This document shows positions 32,712 to 41,631 of a DNA stretch of 42,500 bases, in pieces. The translations under genes and the position numbers were made by a program. How positions within the stretch are numbered: the stretch's first letter is position 1; every line of letters starts with the position of its first letter. This stretch comes from an uncultured Alphaproteobacteria bacterium (GTDB lineage Bacteria > Pseudomonadota > Alphaproteobacteria > Rhodobacterales > Rhodobacteraceae): assembly GCA_902619165.1 (NCBI GenBank), contig CACNDI010000015.1, forward strand, positions 1 to 42,500. The letters run 5' to 3'. Below the pieces are notes generated by a model. The model had not been told where the DNA came from, did no database searches, and was given only the letters and a program-made list of their open reading frames with translations.

Positions 32712-33653
32712 TTGAGAAAATTAATAATTGATACCGATCCTGGTCAAGATGATGCGTTAGCAATGATGACTGCTTTTGGTGCAAAGAAAGATTTAGATGT
32801 CTTGGGTGTCACGTGTGTGGCAGGGAATGTGTCCCTAGACTTGACTTCTCTAAATGCGCTAAAAATATGCGAACTAAGCGGTATTTATAGTGTCCCGGTG
32901 TTTAGGGGTAGTCCAGCTCCACTGAAAAGAAAATTAATAACTGCTGAGCATGTGCATGGAAAAACAGGGCTTGATGGAACCGATCTATCGGTTAAAAAAA
33001 AAGAACTTGAGCCGACAGATGCCGTGGATTTTATAATTGAGTGCACAAAAAAATATAGAGATGAAAAAATTACTATTTGTGCTCTTGGTCCGCTGACAAA
33101 TATAGCAAAAGCACTCAAAAAAGATTCTGTTTTGACAGAGTCCATAGAGGAGATTGTATTAATGGGAGGGGGCTTTTTTGAGGGTGGAAATATTACTCCT
33201 GCGGCAGAATTCAATATTTATGTGGACCCAGAGGCAGCAAAAATAGTTTTGGAAAGTGGACTGAAGATAACAATGCTTCCGTTAGACGTTACACATAAAA
33301 CACTGGTCCAAAGAAACTTTCTTGAGAAATTGCGTAAGTCAGGAAAGAATAGTGCTATTCAAGCCGCTAAGCTTTTAGATTTTTTTGAAAGATATGATGT
33401 AGAAAAATACGGAAGTCAAGGTGGTCCTTTACATGATCCTAATGTGATAGTTTACTTACTTAATCCAGAAATATATAATGGAAGGCTAGTTAATGTTGAG
33501 GTTGAAGTAACTTCAGAATTAACAAGGGGCATGACAGTTGTGGATTGGTGGAATGTAACTGACCGTCTATCGAATGCATACTACATTAACGAAGTAAAAG
33601 AGAATGAATTCTTTGAAACTGTATTGAATAACATACTTAATTTAGAAATATAA
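32712..33653 (+). CDS. Ribonucleoside hydrolase (IUNH family)
   Basis: This 313-residue protein contains the calcium-binding N-terminal DTDPGQDDA motif, VTCVAGNVSLD, ALGPLTNIAKAL, EIVLMGGG and PAAEFNIYVDPEAAKIV, all typical of inosine-uridine-preferring nucleoside hydrolases. It splits nucleosides into base and ribose for salvage. The start is TTG 32712, placing DTDPG near residue 7 as usual. It lies in a same-strand run after ilvE and before rsfS. Confidence 0.9.
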   Translation: MRKLIIDTDPGQDDALAMMTAFGAKKDLDVLGVTCVAGNVSLDLTSLNALKICELSGIYSVPVFRGSPAPLKRKLITAEHVHGKTGLDGTDLSVKKKELEPTDAVDFIIECTKKYRDEKITICALGPLTNIAKALKKDSVLTESIEEIVLMGGGFFEGGNITPAAEFNIYVDPEAAKIVLESGLKITMLPLDVTHKTLVQRNFLEKLRKSGKNSAIQAAKLLDFFERYDVEKYGSQGGPLHDPNVIVYLLNPEIYNGRLVNVEVEVTSELTRGMTVVDWWNVTDRLSNAYYINEVKENEFFETVLNNILNLEI

Positions 33654-33658
33654 TTTCG

Positions 33659-34078
33659 ATGACACAGTATCAGAAGGAGAAGAAGCTGAAAAATAAAGAG
33701 AGAGAAAAAGGATTAAAGCTCAAAATAGATGATAAGGACTCTGTTAAAGATCTACTTAGCTATATAAAAAAAACTTTGAACCAAAACAAAGCAACCGATA
33801 TCACTGAAATTAAGGTAGATCAAAGCTTCTCTGAATTTGAAAAAATATTAATTGCTTCGGGATCTTCTAAAAGACAAGTTATTGCTTTAGCCGAGAAGGT
33901 TCAAGAAGGTGTTAAAGGTTTGTTCCGCATTAACTGCAAAGTAGAGGGAAAGGAGAATGCAGATTGGGTTTTACTAGATTTTGGAGCAGTGATTGTTCAC
34001 ATTTTCAAACCAGAGGTAAGAGAGTATTACCAGATAGAAAAAATGTGGAAAGGGCCCCTTACGCAGATCTCGAGTTAG
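33659..34078 (+). CDS. rsfS: Ribosomal silencing factor RsfS
   Basis: This 139-residue protein has the Iojap/RsfS fold: KATDITEIKVDQSFSEFEKILIASGSSKRQVIALAEKV, then ADWVLLDFGAVIVHIFKPEVREYYQIEKMWKG. It binds uL14 on the large subunit and blocks subunit joining in starvation. The N-terminal ~25 residues form a Lys-rich extension. It is 10 bases ahead of rlmH, a near-universal pairing. Confidence 0.93.
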   Translation: MTQYQKEKKLKNKEREKGLKLKIDDKDSVKDLLSYIKKTLNQNKATDITEIKVDQSFSEFEKILIASGSSKRQVIALAEKVQEGVKGLFRINCKVEGKENADWVLLDFGAVIVHIFKPEVREYYQIEKMWKGPLTQISS

Positions 34079-34088
34079 TTTTATAAAA

Positions 34089-34547
34089 ATGAGAATAATT
34101 ATAGTTGCACATGGTAAGATAAAAAAAGGACCTGAACTTGAACTAATATCAGACTATGTGACACGCTTTAATAGGCAATTTAACAACGATTTTTTGGCCT
34201 CTTTAGAGATCTCAGAATCAAATGAATTCGAAGGAATATTTAATACAAAAGTGTCACAAATGTTGGATGGCAAGGAGACAGTGGTGTTACTTGATAAAAG
34301 CGGCGAACATCTTGACTCAGAGGGTTTTGCGAAACTCTTAAATACATTTTCAGAGAAGGGTATTAATCAGATTTCTTTTATTGTTGGGGGATCAGAGGGA
34401 TTTCCAAAATTGCTCACCTCCAAAGCTAAAAAGATTTTGGCAGTTTCCAAAATGGTCTTTCCTCACAAAATTGCTAGATTGATCCTAGTTGAACAGCTTT
34501 ACAGAGCAAAATGTATCATAAATAGACACCCTTACCATAAGGCTTGA
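34089..34547 (+). CDS. rlmH: 23S rRNA pseudouridine-1915 N3-methyltransferase RlmH
   Basis: This 152-residue SPOUT-class methyltransferase has the trefoil-knot SAM site in FIVGGSEGFPKLLTS and the C-terminal VEQLYRAKCIINRHPYHKA. It methylates pseudouridine 1915 in 23S rRNA. LLDKSGEHLDSEGFAKLL is the conserved middle. It follows rsfS closely, and gpmI follows after 7 bases, so the three form an operon. Confidence 0.94.
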   Translation: MRIIIVAHGKIKKGPELELISDYVTRFNRQFNNDFLASLEISESNEFEGIFNTKVSQMLDGKETVVLLDKSGEHLDSEGFAKLLNTFSEKGINQISFIVGGSEGFPKLLTSKAKKILAVSKMVFPHKIARLILVEQLYRAKCIINRHPYHKA

Positions 34548-34554
34548 AGCTTCC

Positions 34555-36087
34555 ATGTATAAGGCTAAAAAGAAATCTATTGTTTTGTGTATCCTTGATG
34601 GGTTTGGATTAAGAGAAAAAAAAAGAGGGAATGCAGTATTTTTGGCAAGCACACCAAATATAGACCGACTTCTCAGAAATTATCCCAATAGTACTTTAAC
34701 GACATTTGGTAAAGAAGTTGGTCTGCCCGAAAACCAAATGGGAAATTCTGAAGTTGGCCACATGCATATAGGCGCGGGAAGAATTATTCAAAGTATGTTG
34801 CCAAGGATAGATGATGCGATATCCAGTGGGGCTTTAATTAAAAATGATGATTTATTAAAAATACTATCGGATACAAAGTTTAGTGGAGGTGAAACTCATA
34901 TTGCTGGACTGATCTCGAATGGAGGTGTGCATGGACACGCTAGGCACCTTAAAAGTTTAATGAGGGTCGCCTCAAAAAAAAGTTCAAAGGTCAACTTGCA
35001 TCTATTTTCTGATGGTAGAGATGTTGAAACAAAAACTAGTCTTAAAGACCTAAAAAACTTGATCTCAGAACTTCCCTCGAATGTAACTATTGCGACACTT
35101 ATGGGACGATATTATTCAATGGATAGAGATAAACGTTGGGAGAGAACTCAGAAAGCCTATGAGGCGATTGCAAATGGTGTAGGAAAGAATTATAGAGATC
35201 CATTAGAAGCAATTAAGGACTCTCACGACAAGGGATTCACAGATGAATTTATAGAGCCCATTATATTTAGCGAATACAATGGCATAAAAGGGATAGAAGA
35301 TAGTCTGGTTTTCTGTAACTTTAGAGCTGACCGAGCAAGACAACTCTTACGCTCACTGACCGATAAGAATTTTAAAAGTTTTTCACGTCCTAATGGAAAG
35401 ATGTTTCATAAAGCAGTTGGTATGATTGAATATTATACCGATTTCAAGCGAAAATTTAATGTGCTTTTTGGAAAACAAGTGATAAAAAATGGCCTTGGAG
35501 AGTGGATAAGTCGGAATGGTCTCAAGCAATTTCGAATTGCAGAGACAGAAAAATATCCACATGTCACTTATTTTTTAAATGGTGGAAGCGAATACGAATA
35601 TGAGGGTGAAGAAAGATCTTTAGTACCAAGTCCACAAGTTGAAGGCTATGAGCAAAAACCACAAATGTCAGCAGAAGAAGTATGTGATAATCTCATATCT
35701 GCACTGGAAAGAAATTCTTTCGATTTGCTTATTGTGAATTTTGCCAACCCTGACATGGTAGGACATACAGGGAGTTTGAGTGCAGCAAGAGTGGCAGTTG
35801 AAACTGTGGACGAAATGTTGGGTAAAATATGTACTTGTTTAGATTCGGTTGGTGGGGAAGCATTGATAATTTCTGATCATGGAAACTGCGAACAAATGTA
35901 TATTGGAGACACAAAAAATCCACATACCTACCATACACTAAATCCTGTTCCTTGCATTCTATATAGTGATAGGGAAAAAGTAAGTGTAAGTTCAGGCTCG
36001 TTAATAGACATAGCTCCAACAATCTTGGAGTTATTGGGCAAAGAAAAGCCTAAGCAAATGACCGGTAAATCACTTCTTCGGTGGTAA
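34555..36087 (+). CDS. gpmI: 2,3-bisphosphoglycerate-independent phosphoglycerate mutase
   Basis: This 510-residue alkaline-phosphatase-fold enzyme has the metal Asp in CILDGFGLR, catalytic Ser in MGNSEVGHMHIGAGR, SDGRDV, RYYSMDRDKRWER, FCNFRADRARQL, and the metal ligands in NFANPDMVGHTG and ISDHGNCEQM. It interconverts 3- and 2-phosphoglycerate in glycolysis and gluconeogenesis with two Mn ions. Length is normal. Related genomes often have an envC-like gene between gpmI and ctpA, and here only a 99-base spacer remains. Confidence 0.95.
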   Translation: MYKAKKKSIVLCILDGFGLREKKRGNAVFLASTPNIDRLLRNYPNSTLTTFGKEVGLPENQMGNSEVGHMHIGAGRIIQSMLPRIDDAISSGALIKNDDLLKILSDTKFSGGETHIAGLISNGGVHGHARHLKSLMRVASKKSSKVNLHLFSDGRDVETKTSLKDLKNLISELPSNVTIATLMGRYYSMDRDKRWERTQKAYEAIANGVGKNYRDPLEAIKDSHDKGFTDEFIEPIIFSEYNGIKGIEDSLVFCNFRADRARQLLRSLTDKNFKSFSRPNGKMFHKAVGMIEYYTDFKRKFNVLFGKQVIKNGLGEWISRNGLKQFRIAETEKYPHVTYFLNGGSEYEYEGEERSLVPSPQVEGYEQKPQMSAEEVCDNLISALERNSFDLLIVNFANPDMVGHTGSLSAARVAVETVDEMLGKICTCLDSVGGEALIISDHGNCEQMYIGDTKNPHTYHTLNPVPCILYSDREKVSVSSGSLIDIAPTILELLGKEKPKQMTGKSLLRW

Positions 36088-36186
36088 CATTGATTATTTG
36101 ATTTATCTAATTAACTCAAGTAAAACAACAGTGCGAACTATTCTGAGTACCTTTCGTTTAACGATATAAAAAAGAGAAGATTAATA

Positions 36187-37491
36187 ATGTCAAATTCAAT
36201 GAGTAAGTATCTAGTAATTATTTTATTTTTTTTAAGCTTTTTCACTCTTAACCCTGTCCTCTCCAAAGACAATAAAAAGGAGACCTATGAGCAACTAGAT
36301 CTTTTCGGTCAAGTTTTCGATCTAATAAAATCCAAATATGTCGAAGAAGTAAAGAGCAAGGAATTAATAGAGGCAGCAATAAATGGAATGTTATCTTCTT
36401 TAGACCCTCATTCGGGCTTTTTAGCACCGAAAAGTTATGATGATATGCAAGTTGATACCAAAGGATCCTTTGGAGGTTTAGGAATTGAAGTTACTCAACA
36501 AGATGGTTTTATAAAAGTGGTATCACCTATGGACGATACACCAGCCTTTAAAGCAGGGGTGTTAGCTGGTGACTTTATCACATTTGTGGATGACAAGCCT
36601 ATGCTCGGGCTAACCTTATCTGAAGCCGTGGATATAATGCGTGGTCCTGTCGGTTCATCTGTTAAGTTAACCATCGTAAGAGAAGGTTTAGAAGAGCCAA
36701 TTGAAGTTCTAGTAACAAGAGCCGTTATCAAACTAACAGCGGCAAAGGTAAGAACAGAGAATGGCATCGTAATTATGAGAGTAACTACTTTCAATGAACA
36801 AACTATTCCAAACCTTGACGAGGGCATAAAAAAGGCAATTGAAAAATTAGGTGAGGCAGAACCAAAAGGGTTTGTACTTGATTTGAGAAATAACCCAGGT
36901 GGCTTACTGTCAGTAGCCATATCCGTTACAGATCTTTTTTTAGACCAAGGAGAGATTGTATCAACGAGAGACAGAGAGGGCAAAGGAGAGCGATATAAAG
37001 CCTCCAAAGGTGACATTGCAGAAGGAAAACCTCTTATTATTCTTATAAATGCAGGCTCAGCTTCAGCATCAGAGATTGTTGCAGGAGCCCTTCAGGATCA
37101 TCGCAGAGCTATTGTTTTAGGAACTAAGAGTTTTGGAAAGGGTTCAGTTCAGTCGGTGCTTCCAATAGGCCAAAGTGGAGGTATCAGACTTACTACGGCG
37201 AGATATTATACGCCATCAGGTAGGTCTATTCAGTCACTCGGAGTGACGCCCGATGTCTTCTTAAAGTTTAAAAGAGTTGAGAACAGCGAAGAGGAAAATA
37301 GGAAAACGTTTTCAGAAGCTGACCTTGAGGGCGCTCTAATTAATGATAGCCTAACAGAGGCTGAAAAAGAGATGCTCAGAAAAGAGGAGATGAGTTTTCA
37401 AGAAACAACCAAGAGAAGAAATAAGGATAACCAATTAGCTCATGCGATTGATTTGATAGAAGGCCTATCAGTCTATTCCCTAAAAGAATGA
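36187..37491 (+). CDS. ctpA: Carboxy-terminal processing protease CtpA (S41 family)
   Basis: This 434-residue periplasmic protease has a signal peptide (YLVIILFFLSFFTLNPVLS), a PDZ domain (GGLGIEVTQQDG to IMRGPVGSSVKL), then the S41 core with DLRNNPGG, the Ser nucleophile in NAGSASASEIVAGALQDH and the general-base Lys in FGKGSVQ. It trims C-termini of periplasmic or cell-wall proteins. It overlaps rppH by 4 bases (ATGA), so the two are translationally coupled. Confidence 0.94.
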   Translation: MSNSMSKYLVIILFFLSFFTLNPVLSKDNKKETYEQLDLFGQVFDLIKSKYVEEVKSKELIEAAINGMLSSLDPHSGFLAPKSYDDMQVDTKGSFGGLGIEVTQQDGFIKVVSPMDDTPAFKAGVLAGDFITFVDDKPMLGLTLSEAVDIMRGPVGSSVKLTIVREGLEEPIEVLVTRAVIKLTAAKVRTENGIVIMRVTTFNEQTIPNLDEGIKKAIEKLGEAEPKGFVLDLRNNPGGLLSVAISVTDLFLDQGEIVSTRDREGKGERYKASKGDIAEGKPLIILINAGSASASEIVAGALQDHRRAIVLGTKSFGKGSVQSVLPIGQSGGIRLTTARYYTPSGRSIQSLGVTPDVFLKFKRVENSEEENRKTFSEADLEGALINDSLTEAEKEMLRKEEMSFQETTKRRNKDNQLAHAIDLIEGLSVYSLKE

Positions 37492-37961
37492 TTAATACAC
37501 TACCATACCGTTTAGGCGTTGGTTTAGTGATTATAAATGATCAATCAAAAATTTTCACGGGACGCCGCCTCGATAGCACTAAGGCATGGCAAATGCCACA
37601 AGGAGGTATTGACGATAATGAAATTCCTCTAGAAGCGGCCTATCGAGAAATGTTTGAGGAGACAGGTATAGAAAAGTGCAAAGTGTCTCTTCTTAAACAA
37701 TCCAAGATTTGGTATCGCTATGACCTACCTAAAGAAATACAAGGTAAGTTTTGGGGAGGAAAATTCAGAGGCCAAAGTCAGAGGTGGTTTTTATTCCGAT
37801 TTAATGGATCTGACCAAGACATAAACATACATACAAAATACCAAGAGTTTTCAGATTGGAAATGGTCAAAGAAAACTGATATGCTTGAGTCCATAGTACC
37901 TTTCAAAAAGTCTCTTTATCAATCTGTTCTTAAAGATTTCGATTTAGATTTCAAAATTTAA
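37488..37961 (+). CDS. rppH: RNA pyrophosphohydrolase RppH
   Basis: This 157-residue Nudix hydrolase has the box GGIDDNEIPLEAAYREMFEETGI, matching GxxxxxEx7REUxEExGU, the N-terminal RLGVGLVIIN strand, and WYRYDLP and QRWFLFRF, which mark RppH rather than other Nudix enzymes. It removes 5' pyrophosphate from mRNA and starts decay. The last 4 bases overlap the convergent DUF1285 gene. Confidence 0.93.
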   Translation: MINTLPYRLGVGLVIINDQSKIFTGRRLDSTKAWQMPQGGIDDNEIPLEAAYREMFEETGIEKCKVSLLKQSKIWYRYDLPKEIQGKFWGGKFRGQSQRWFLFRFNGSDQDINIHTKYQEFSDWKWSKKTDMLESIVPFKKSLYQSVLKDFDLDFKI

Positions 37962-38524
37962 TCCAGTTGTTCGGATTTTATCAGAGGAAAGAATATATTA
38001 TTAGAATGAAACCCAAGCCAATTTTTGTCCCTGAAGGTAATCTCGGTACAAAAATCAATAAGCCTGTAAAAGCTTTTTCTGTCAATTTTAGCAAATAGGT
38101 TCGTTCTCACATTTACGTATGGTTGAGGCTCATTATTGGTCTCTTTGAATAGAATTTTGAACTGATTTTTTTCCTCCAAAAAAGTAGAGTCTCCGATGTT
38201 AGTTGTAAATTTAAAAAGCTTTATTTTTCCTTTGTTAATTATATCAATATCTGTAGCTATAAATGGTACATCTTCGACTGTAATTCCAACTTTCTCAACT
38301 GGTGTTACCAAGTAATATTTATCTTTTTCTTTTTTTAAAATATTTGCGAAAAGCTTTATTAGTCTTTCTCGTTTTATTTCTGACTTTTGATAAAACCAAC
38401 GTCCATTTGAATCAACATGAATTTCAAGGTTTCCACAAAAGGGTGGATTCCATAGGTGAACTGGTGCTGGTTTGCTGCCCTTTATATGTTTTGCTACGTT
38501 CTTTTCAAAGTCACTCGGTTGCAT
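37958..38524 (-). CDS. DUF1285 family protein
   Basis: This 188-residue soluble protein has the DUF1285 signature: WNPPFCGNLEIHVDSNGRWFYQKSEIKRERLIKLFANIL and KYYLVTPVEKVGITVEDVPFIATDI. The function of the family is not established. It lies 3 bases after the lldD-type gene on the same strand and is probably co-transcribed with it. Confidence 0.85.
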   Translation of the reverse strand: MQPSDFEKNVAKHIKGSKPAPVHLWNPPFCGNLEIHVDSNGRWFYQKSEIKRERLIKLFANILKKEKDKYYLVTPVEKVGITVEDVPFIATDIDIINKGKIKLFKFTTNIGDSTFLEEKNQFKILFKETNNEPQPYVNVRTNLFAKIDRKSFYRLIDFCTEITFRDKNWLGFHSNNIFFPLIKSEQLD

Positions 38525-38527
38525 ATA

Positions 38528-39676
38528 TCAATTGAAGTTTAAATTTCTTCTTGAAAGTTGATCGATGCGTGTGACTCCCATAAGTTTCATATCTCTTTCT
38601 ATCTCGCTTCGAAGATTAGATAGTGCTTTTTCAACGCCCTTTTGTCCAGCAGCTGCCAGCGCATACAAATATAGACGACCGCCGGCGCAAGCTTTCGCTC
38701 CTAAGGATAGAGCTTTGAGTACATGTGTCCCTCTTTGAATACCTCCCTCACAGATAACGTCAGTTTTGTCGCCAACAGCATCAACAATTTTTGCCAACTG
38801 ATCGAATGGTGATACAGCGCCATCTAACTGTCTTCCACCATGATTTGATACTATTACCCCATCACATCCTATATCCACAGCTTTCTTAGCATCCTCAACA
38901 CTCACGATTCCTTTAAGGGCAAAAGGCCCATCCCAATTTGATCTCAGGTGCTCGGCATCTTTCCAGCTCATCGTCTGGTCTAGCATGTTAGAAAAATAAG
39001 AGCCAATAGATGTTACGGCACTAGTTCCTTCATCAACATGGTTCTGAAGGTGTGGCAGTTCAAATGCTGGCGAGGTAAGAAAATTGAATAACCATGAAGG
39101 CTTCAATGCGAAGCTAAGCATGCTGTTAAAGTTTAGTTTTGGAGGAATAGTGAATCCTGTTTTCAAGTCTCTTTCTCTATTCCCTCCCGTAATTGTATCA
39201 ACAGTCAATGCTAATACATCGAATTTAGCTTTTTTTGCTCTTTCAAGCATATATTTGTTTAACCCACGGTCCTTATGAAAATAAAACTGAAACATTTTTG
39301 GGCACTCCGATATTGATGATATTTCATCAACACTTACCGTGCTCAAAGAGGATACGCCAAACATCGTGTTAAGTTTATTTGCAGCCTTAGCAACTGCCCT
39401 TTCTCCTTGGTAATGAAAAAGTCGCTGCACAGCTGTTGGAGAGCAATATACTGGCATAGAAATTTTCTTGCCAAATATCGTTGTGGACATATCCACATCT
39501 TTTACCGACTTCAATACGCTAGGTATTAAAGACACTGAGTTGAAACTCTCGGTATTTCTTGCATATGTGAGTTCATCGTCTGCTGCCCCATCTATATAAT
39601 CGAATATAGCTCTGGGCAACCTTCTTTTTGCAAGTGCTCTAAAGTCTTTGAAGTTGTTACAATTATTCAGGTTCAT
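38528..39676 (-). CDS. lldD: FMN-dependent L-2-hydroxyacid dehydrogenase (L-lactate dehydrogenase-like)
   Basis: This 382-residue TIM-barrel flavoprotein has IFDYIDGAADDE at the N-terminus, CSPTAVQRLFHYQGE, FQFYFHKDR, LTVDTITGGNRERD, and the active-site block VSNHGGRQLDGAVSPFD with the catalytic His and Arg. It oxidises lactate or a related 2-hydroxyacid to the 2-oxoacid, with electrons going to quinone or oxygen. Lactate specificity is the best guess, as glycolate and mandelate relatives share these motifs. It is preceded by rpmJ and followed by the DUF1285 gene. Confidence 0.85.
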   Translation of the reverse strand: MNLNNCNNFKDFRALAKRRLPRAIFDYIDGAADDELTYARNTESFNSVSLIPSVLKSVKDVDMSTTIFGKKISMPVYCSPTAVQRLFHYQGERAVAKAANKLNTMFGVSSLSTVSVDEISSISECPKMFQFYFHKDRGLNKYMLERAKKAKFDVLALTVDTITGGNRERDLKTGFTIPPKLNFNSMLSFALKPSWLFNFLTSPAFELPHLQNHVDEGTSAVTSIGSYFSNMLDQTMSWKDAEHLRSNWDGPFALKGIVSVEDAKKAVDIGCDGVIVSNHGGRQLDGAVSPFDQLAKIVDAVGDKTDVICEGGIQRGTHVLKALSLGAKACAGGRLYLYALAAAGQKGVEKALSNLRSEIERDMKLMGVTRIDQLSRRNLNFN

Positions 39677-39693
39677 CTATTGAAATCTTGTAG

Positions 39694-39819
39694 TCAGCCT
39701 TGTCGAGCCTTAAACCTGCGCTGAACTTTGTTAATCACATAAACCTTGCCTCGTCTCTTTACTACTCGGCAGTTTCTATGGCGTTGTTTCAATGATCTCA
39801 ATGAGTTTCTTATTTTCAT
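39694..39819 (-). CDS. rpmJ: Ribosomal protein bL36
   Basis: A 41-residue basic protein reads [41 protein letters not shown]. This is the alphaproteobacterial (Cys-poor, zinc-free) form of bL36, a large-subunit protein. A GGAGAG ribosome site precedes the ATG. It lies between tRNA-Val and the lldD-type gene on the same strand. Confidence 0.95.
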   Translation of the reverse strand: MKIRNSLRSLKQRHRNCRVVKRRGKVYVINKVQRRFKARQG

Positions 39820-39876
39820 TTTTCTCTCCGAACTTGATCTTCTAAAGATTATTCACAAAAAAACAACATTTTTTTT

Positions 39877-39951
39877 TGGTGGGCGTAACTGGGATTGAAC
39901 CAGTGACCCCTTCGATGTCAACGAAGTGCTCTCCCGCTGAGCTATACGCCC
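39877..39951 (-). tRNA. tRNA-Val(GAC)
   Basis: The gene is 75 bases with acceptor GGGCGTA pairing TACGCCC, discriminator A, encoded CCA, D-loop AGCTCAGCGGGAGAGC and T-loop GGTTCAATCCC. Anticodon stem CTTCG/CGAAG encloses loop TTGACAT, giving anticodon GAC. A T-rich stretch follows the CCA on the minus strand and may end the transcript. Confidence 0.96.
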
Positions 39952-40029
39952 CTATTGTTTTTTCTATATAAAAAGTCTAAGAAGGGTCAAGGTTAAATTT
40001 ATTCAAACCAGATCTTTTTTGTTCATAAT

Positions 40030-40857
40030 ATGAAGCCATATAAACTTTCATCGCCTCTAAATCAAACAAATTGCGTACTATTCAGTTCACCTCACAGTGG
40101 AAATATTTATACCGATAAATTTATTCAACTGACTGATTTATCATTAAGTACTTTGAGATCATCTGAGGATCTTTTTGTCGATCAGCTTTTCTCTCCAGTG
40201 GTCGGTTTAGGGTCATTAATGCTCTCAGCAAAATTTCCAAGGTCATTTATTGATCTAAATAGAGATTGTGAAGAGTTGGATCCATTATTAATCGAAGATC
40301 TTACAGCATATAAAGATACACTTAAGGTATCGGCAGGTCTAGGAGTGATACCACGAGTTGTTGCGGACCAAAGGCCAATTTACAATCACAGACTTTCAAT
40401 TGATGATGCCAATGAAAGGCTCCAAGGTTTTTACTTCCCCTATCATGACAAGCTAAAATCATTGATAAAACAAACAGAGGCCTCATTTAAAAGAGTTATA
40501 CTTCTGGATTGTCACTCAATGCCTCTGAGCTCTGTCAAGTTAGCAAGTAAAAAAGATCCAGTGGAGGTTGTCCTTGGTGATTGTTTTGGTCGCTCTTGTG
40601 AACATGAAATTGTAGTTCAGTTGAAGACTTTGTTAACAGAAGTGGGATTTAAAGTCAGCCTAAACAATCCATTCTCTGGCGGCTTTATCACAAAAAACTA
40701 TGCGAGTCCCCCAAATAATATACACGTTGTGCAGATTGAGATTTTGCGATCACTTTATTGTCATGAAAGACAGCAAATAAAAAACAGTGAATTTGCGAAA
40801 ATCCAAAAAAGAATTATAGATGTAATTGAAGAGTTTATTAAGCGTTTTGCGGATTAG
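40030..40857 (+). CDS. N-formylglutamate amidohydrolase family protein
   Basis: This 275-residue soluble protein shows the family start VLFSSPHSGNIY (metal His), FPRSFIDLNRDCEELDP, LLDCHSMPL and VVLGDCFGRSCEHEI, with NNPFSGGFITKNYASP and VQIEILRSLY downstream. These supply the zinc-site residues of the FGase fold. It would hydrolyse N-formylglutamate or a related amide, or it may be a paralogue of unknown substrate, since no histidine-degradation genes are near. It converges on pyrF with a 4-base overlap. Confidence 0.85.
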   Translation: MKPYKLSSPLNQTNCVLFSSPHSGNIYTDKFIQLTDLSLSTLRSSEDLFVDQLFSPVVGLGSLMLSAKFPRSFIDLNRDCEELDPLLIEDLTAYKDTLKVSAGLGVIPRVVADQRPIYNHRLSIDDANERLQGFYFPYHDKLKSLIKQTEASFKRVILLDCHSMPLSSVKLASKKDPVEVVLGDCFGRSCEHEIVVQLKTLLTEVGFKVSLNNPFSGGFITKNYASPPNNIHVVQIEILRSLYCHERQQIKNSEFAKIQKRIIDVIEEFIKRFAD

Positions 40858-41549
40858 TTATTCAAAATCTGTGTTTTTATTTCTTTATACGCAGCAAGGG
40901 GATCCTTTGCGTGGTAGATAGGTCTTCCAATAACAAGGTGTGAAGCTCCCATTTGAAGGGCGTCATGAGGTGTCGCGACTCGTTTCTGATCATCGAGGGC
41001 GGAGTTGGTTGGTCTTATACCTGGGGTAACAATAATCTTTTTCATACAAAGAGGGTTATCCCTAATTATTGACAATTCCTGAGGTGAAGCAATTACACCG
41101 TCTGCTCCTGCTAAGATTGCTTTTTCAGCTCTACTACAAACTAAAGTCTGAATTTCTCCAGGTATGATTAAATTTTGATCTAAATCTTTCCTGTTTAGAC
41201 TTGTAAGAAATGTAACCGCGAGTATTTTGGTAATACTTCTTCCTCGGCCTTCCACAGCGGCTTTGATAACTTGTGGGTCACCTTGAACCGTTAAAAAATC
41301 AAATTTAGCCTCACATAGCCCACTCACTGCGTTTTTTATAGTATTTGAGATATCAAATAATTTTAAATCCAAAAAAACATGAAGGCCTCGTTTTTTTAAC
41401 TCACAAGCAAGCTCTAGCCCCCCCCTACCAATCAAACCTAATCCAATTTTGAAAAAATTTGCGTGTCCATCTAAGCTTTCAACAAGTGCTAATGCCTTGT
41501 CGCAGCTTTCGATATCTAAAGCTACGATTATTTTATCTTTGATACTCAT
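40854..41549 (-). CDS. pyrF: Orotidine 5'-phosphate decarboxylase
   Basis: This TIM-barrel enzyme of about 231 residues makes UMP from OMP. It has VALDIESCDKAL (first Asp), the catalytic DLKLFDISNTI tetrad residues (Asp-x-Lys-x-x-Asp), and VTPGIRP and ASHLVIGRPIY for phosphate binding. The usual His of DLKxHDIPNT is Phe here, but the catalytic Asp and Lys residues are present. ATG 41549 is chosen over the upstream start because the extension is unlike the family. Confidence 0.92.
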   Translation of the reverse strand: MSIKDKIIVALDIESCDKALALVESLDGHANFFKIGLGLIGRGGLELACELKKRGLHVFLDLKLFDISNTIKNAVSGLCEAKFDFLTVQGDPQVIKAAVEGRGRSITKILAVTFLTSLNRKDLDQNLIIPGEIQTLVCSRAEKAILAGADGVIASPQELSIIRDNPLCMKKIIVTPGIRPTNSALDDQKRVATPHDALQMGASHLVIGRPIYHAKDPLAAYKEIKTQILNN

Positions 41550-41553
41550 TCTT

Positions 41554-41581
41554 TGAAAAATATCAATCTTACGGTTGTATA
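41554..41581 (+). promoter_or_regulatory. Possible clpB promoter
   Basis: TTGAAA (41554-41559) and TGTATA (41576-41581), 16 bases apart, lie 50 bases before the clpB ATG. The CTTTGAA context could serve RpoH or the housekeeping sigma. The assignment is weak. Confidence 0.25.
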
Positions 41582-41631
41582 TCAAGAATAAGACCACATC
41601 TATAAGTAGTACAGAAGGGAATTTTAGTTGA

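Noticed and set aside
39841..39876. A-tract/T-tract near tRNA-Val as a mobile element end
   Set aside because: The poly-A and poly-T runs are explained more simply as the tRNA transcript end.
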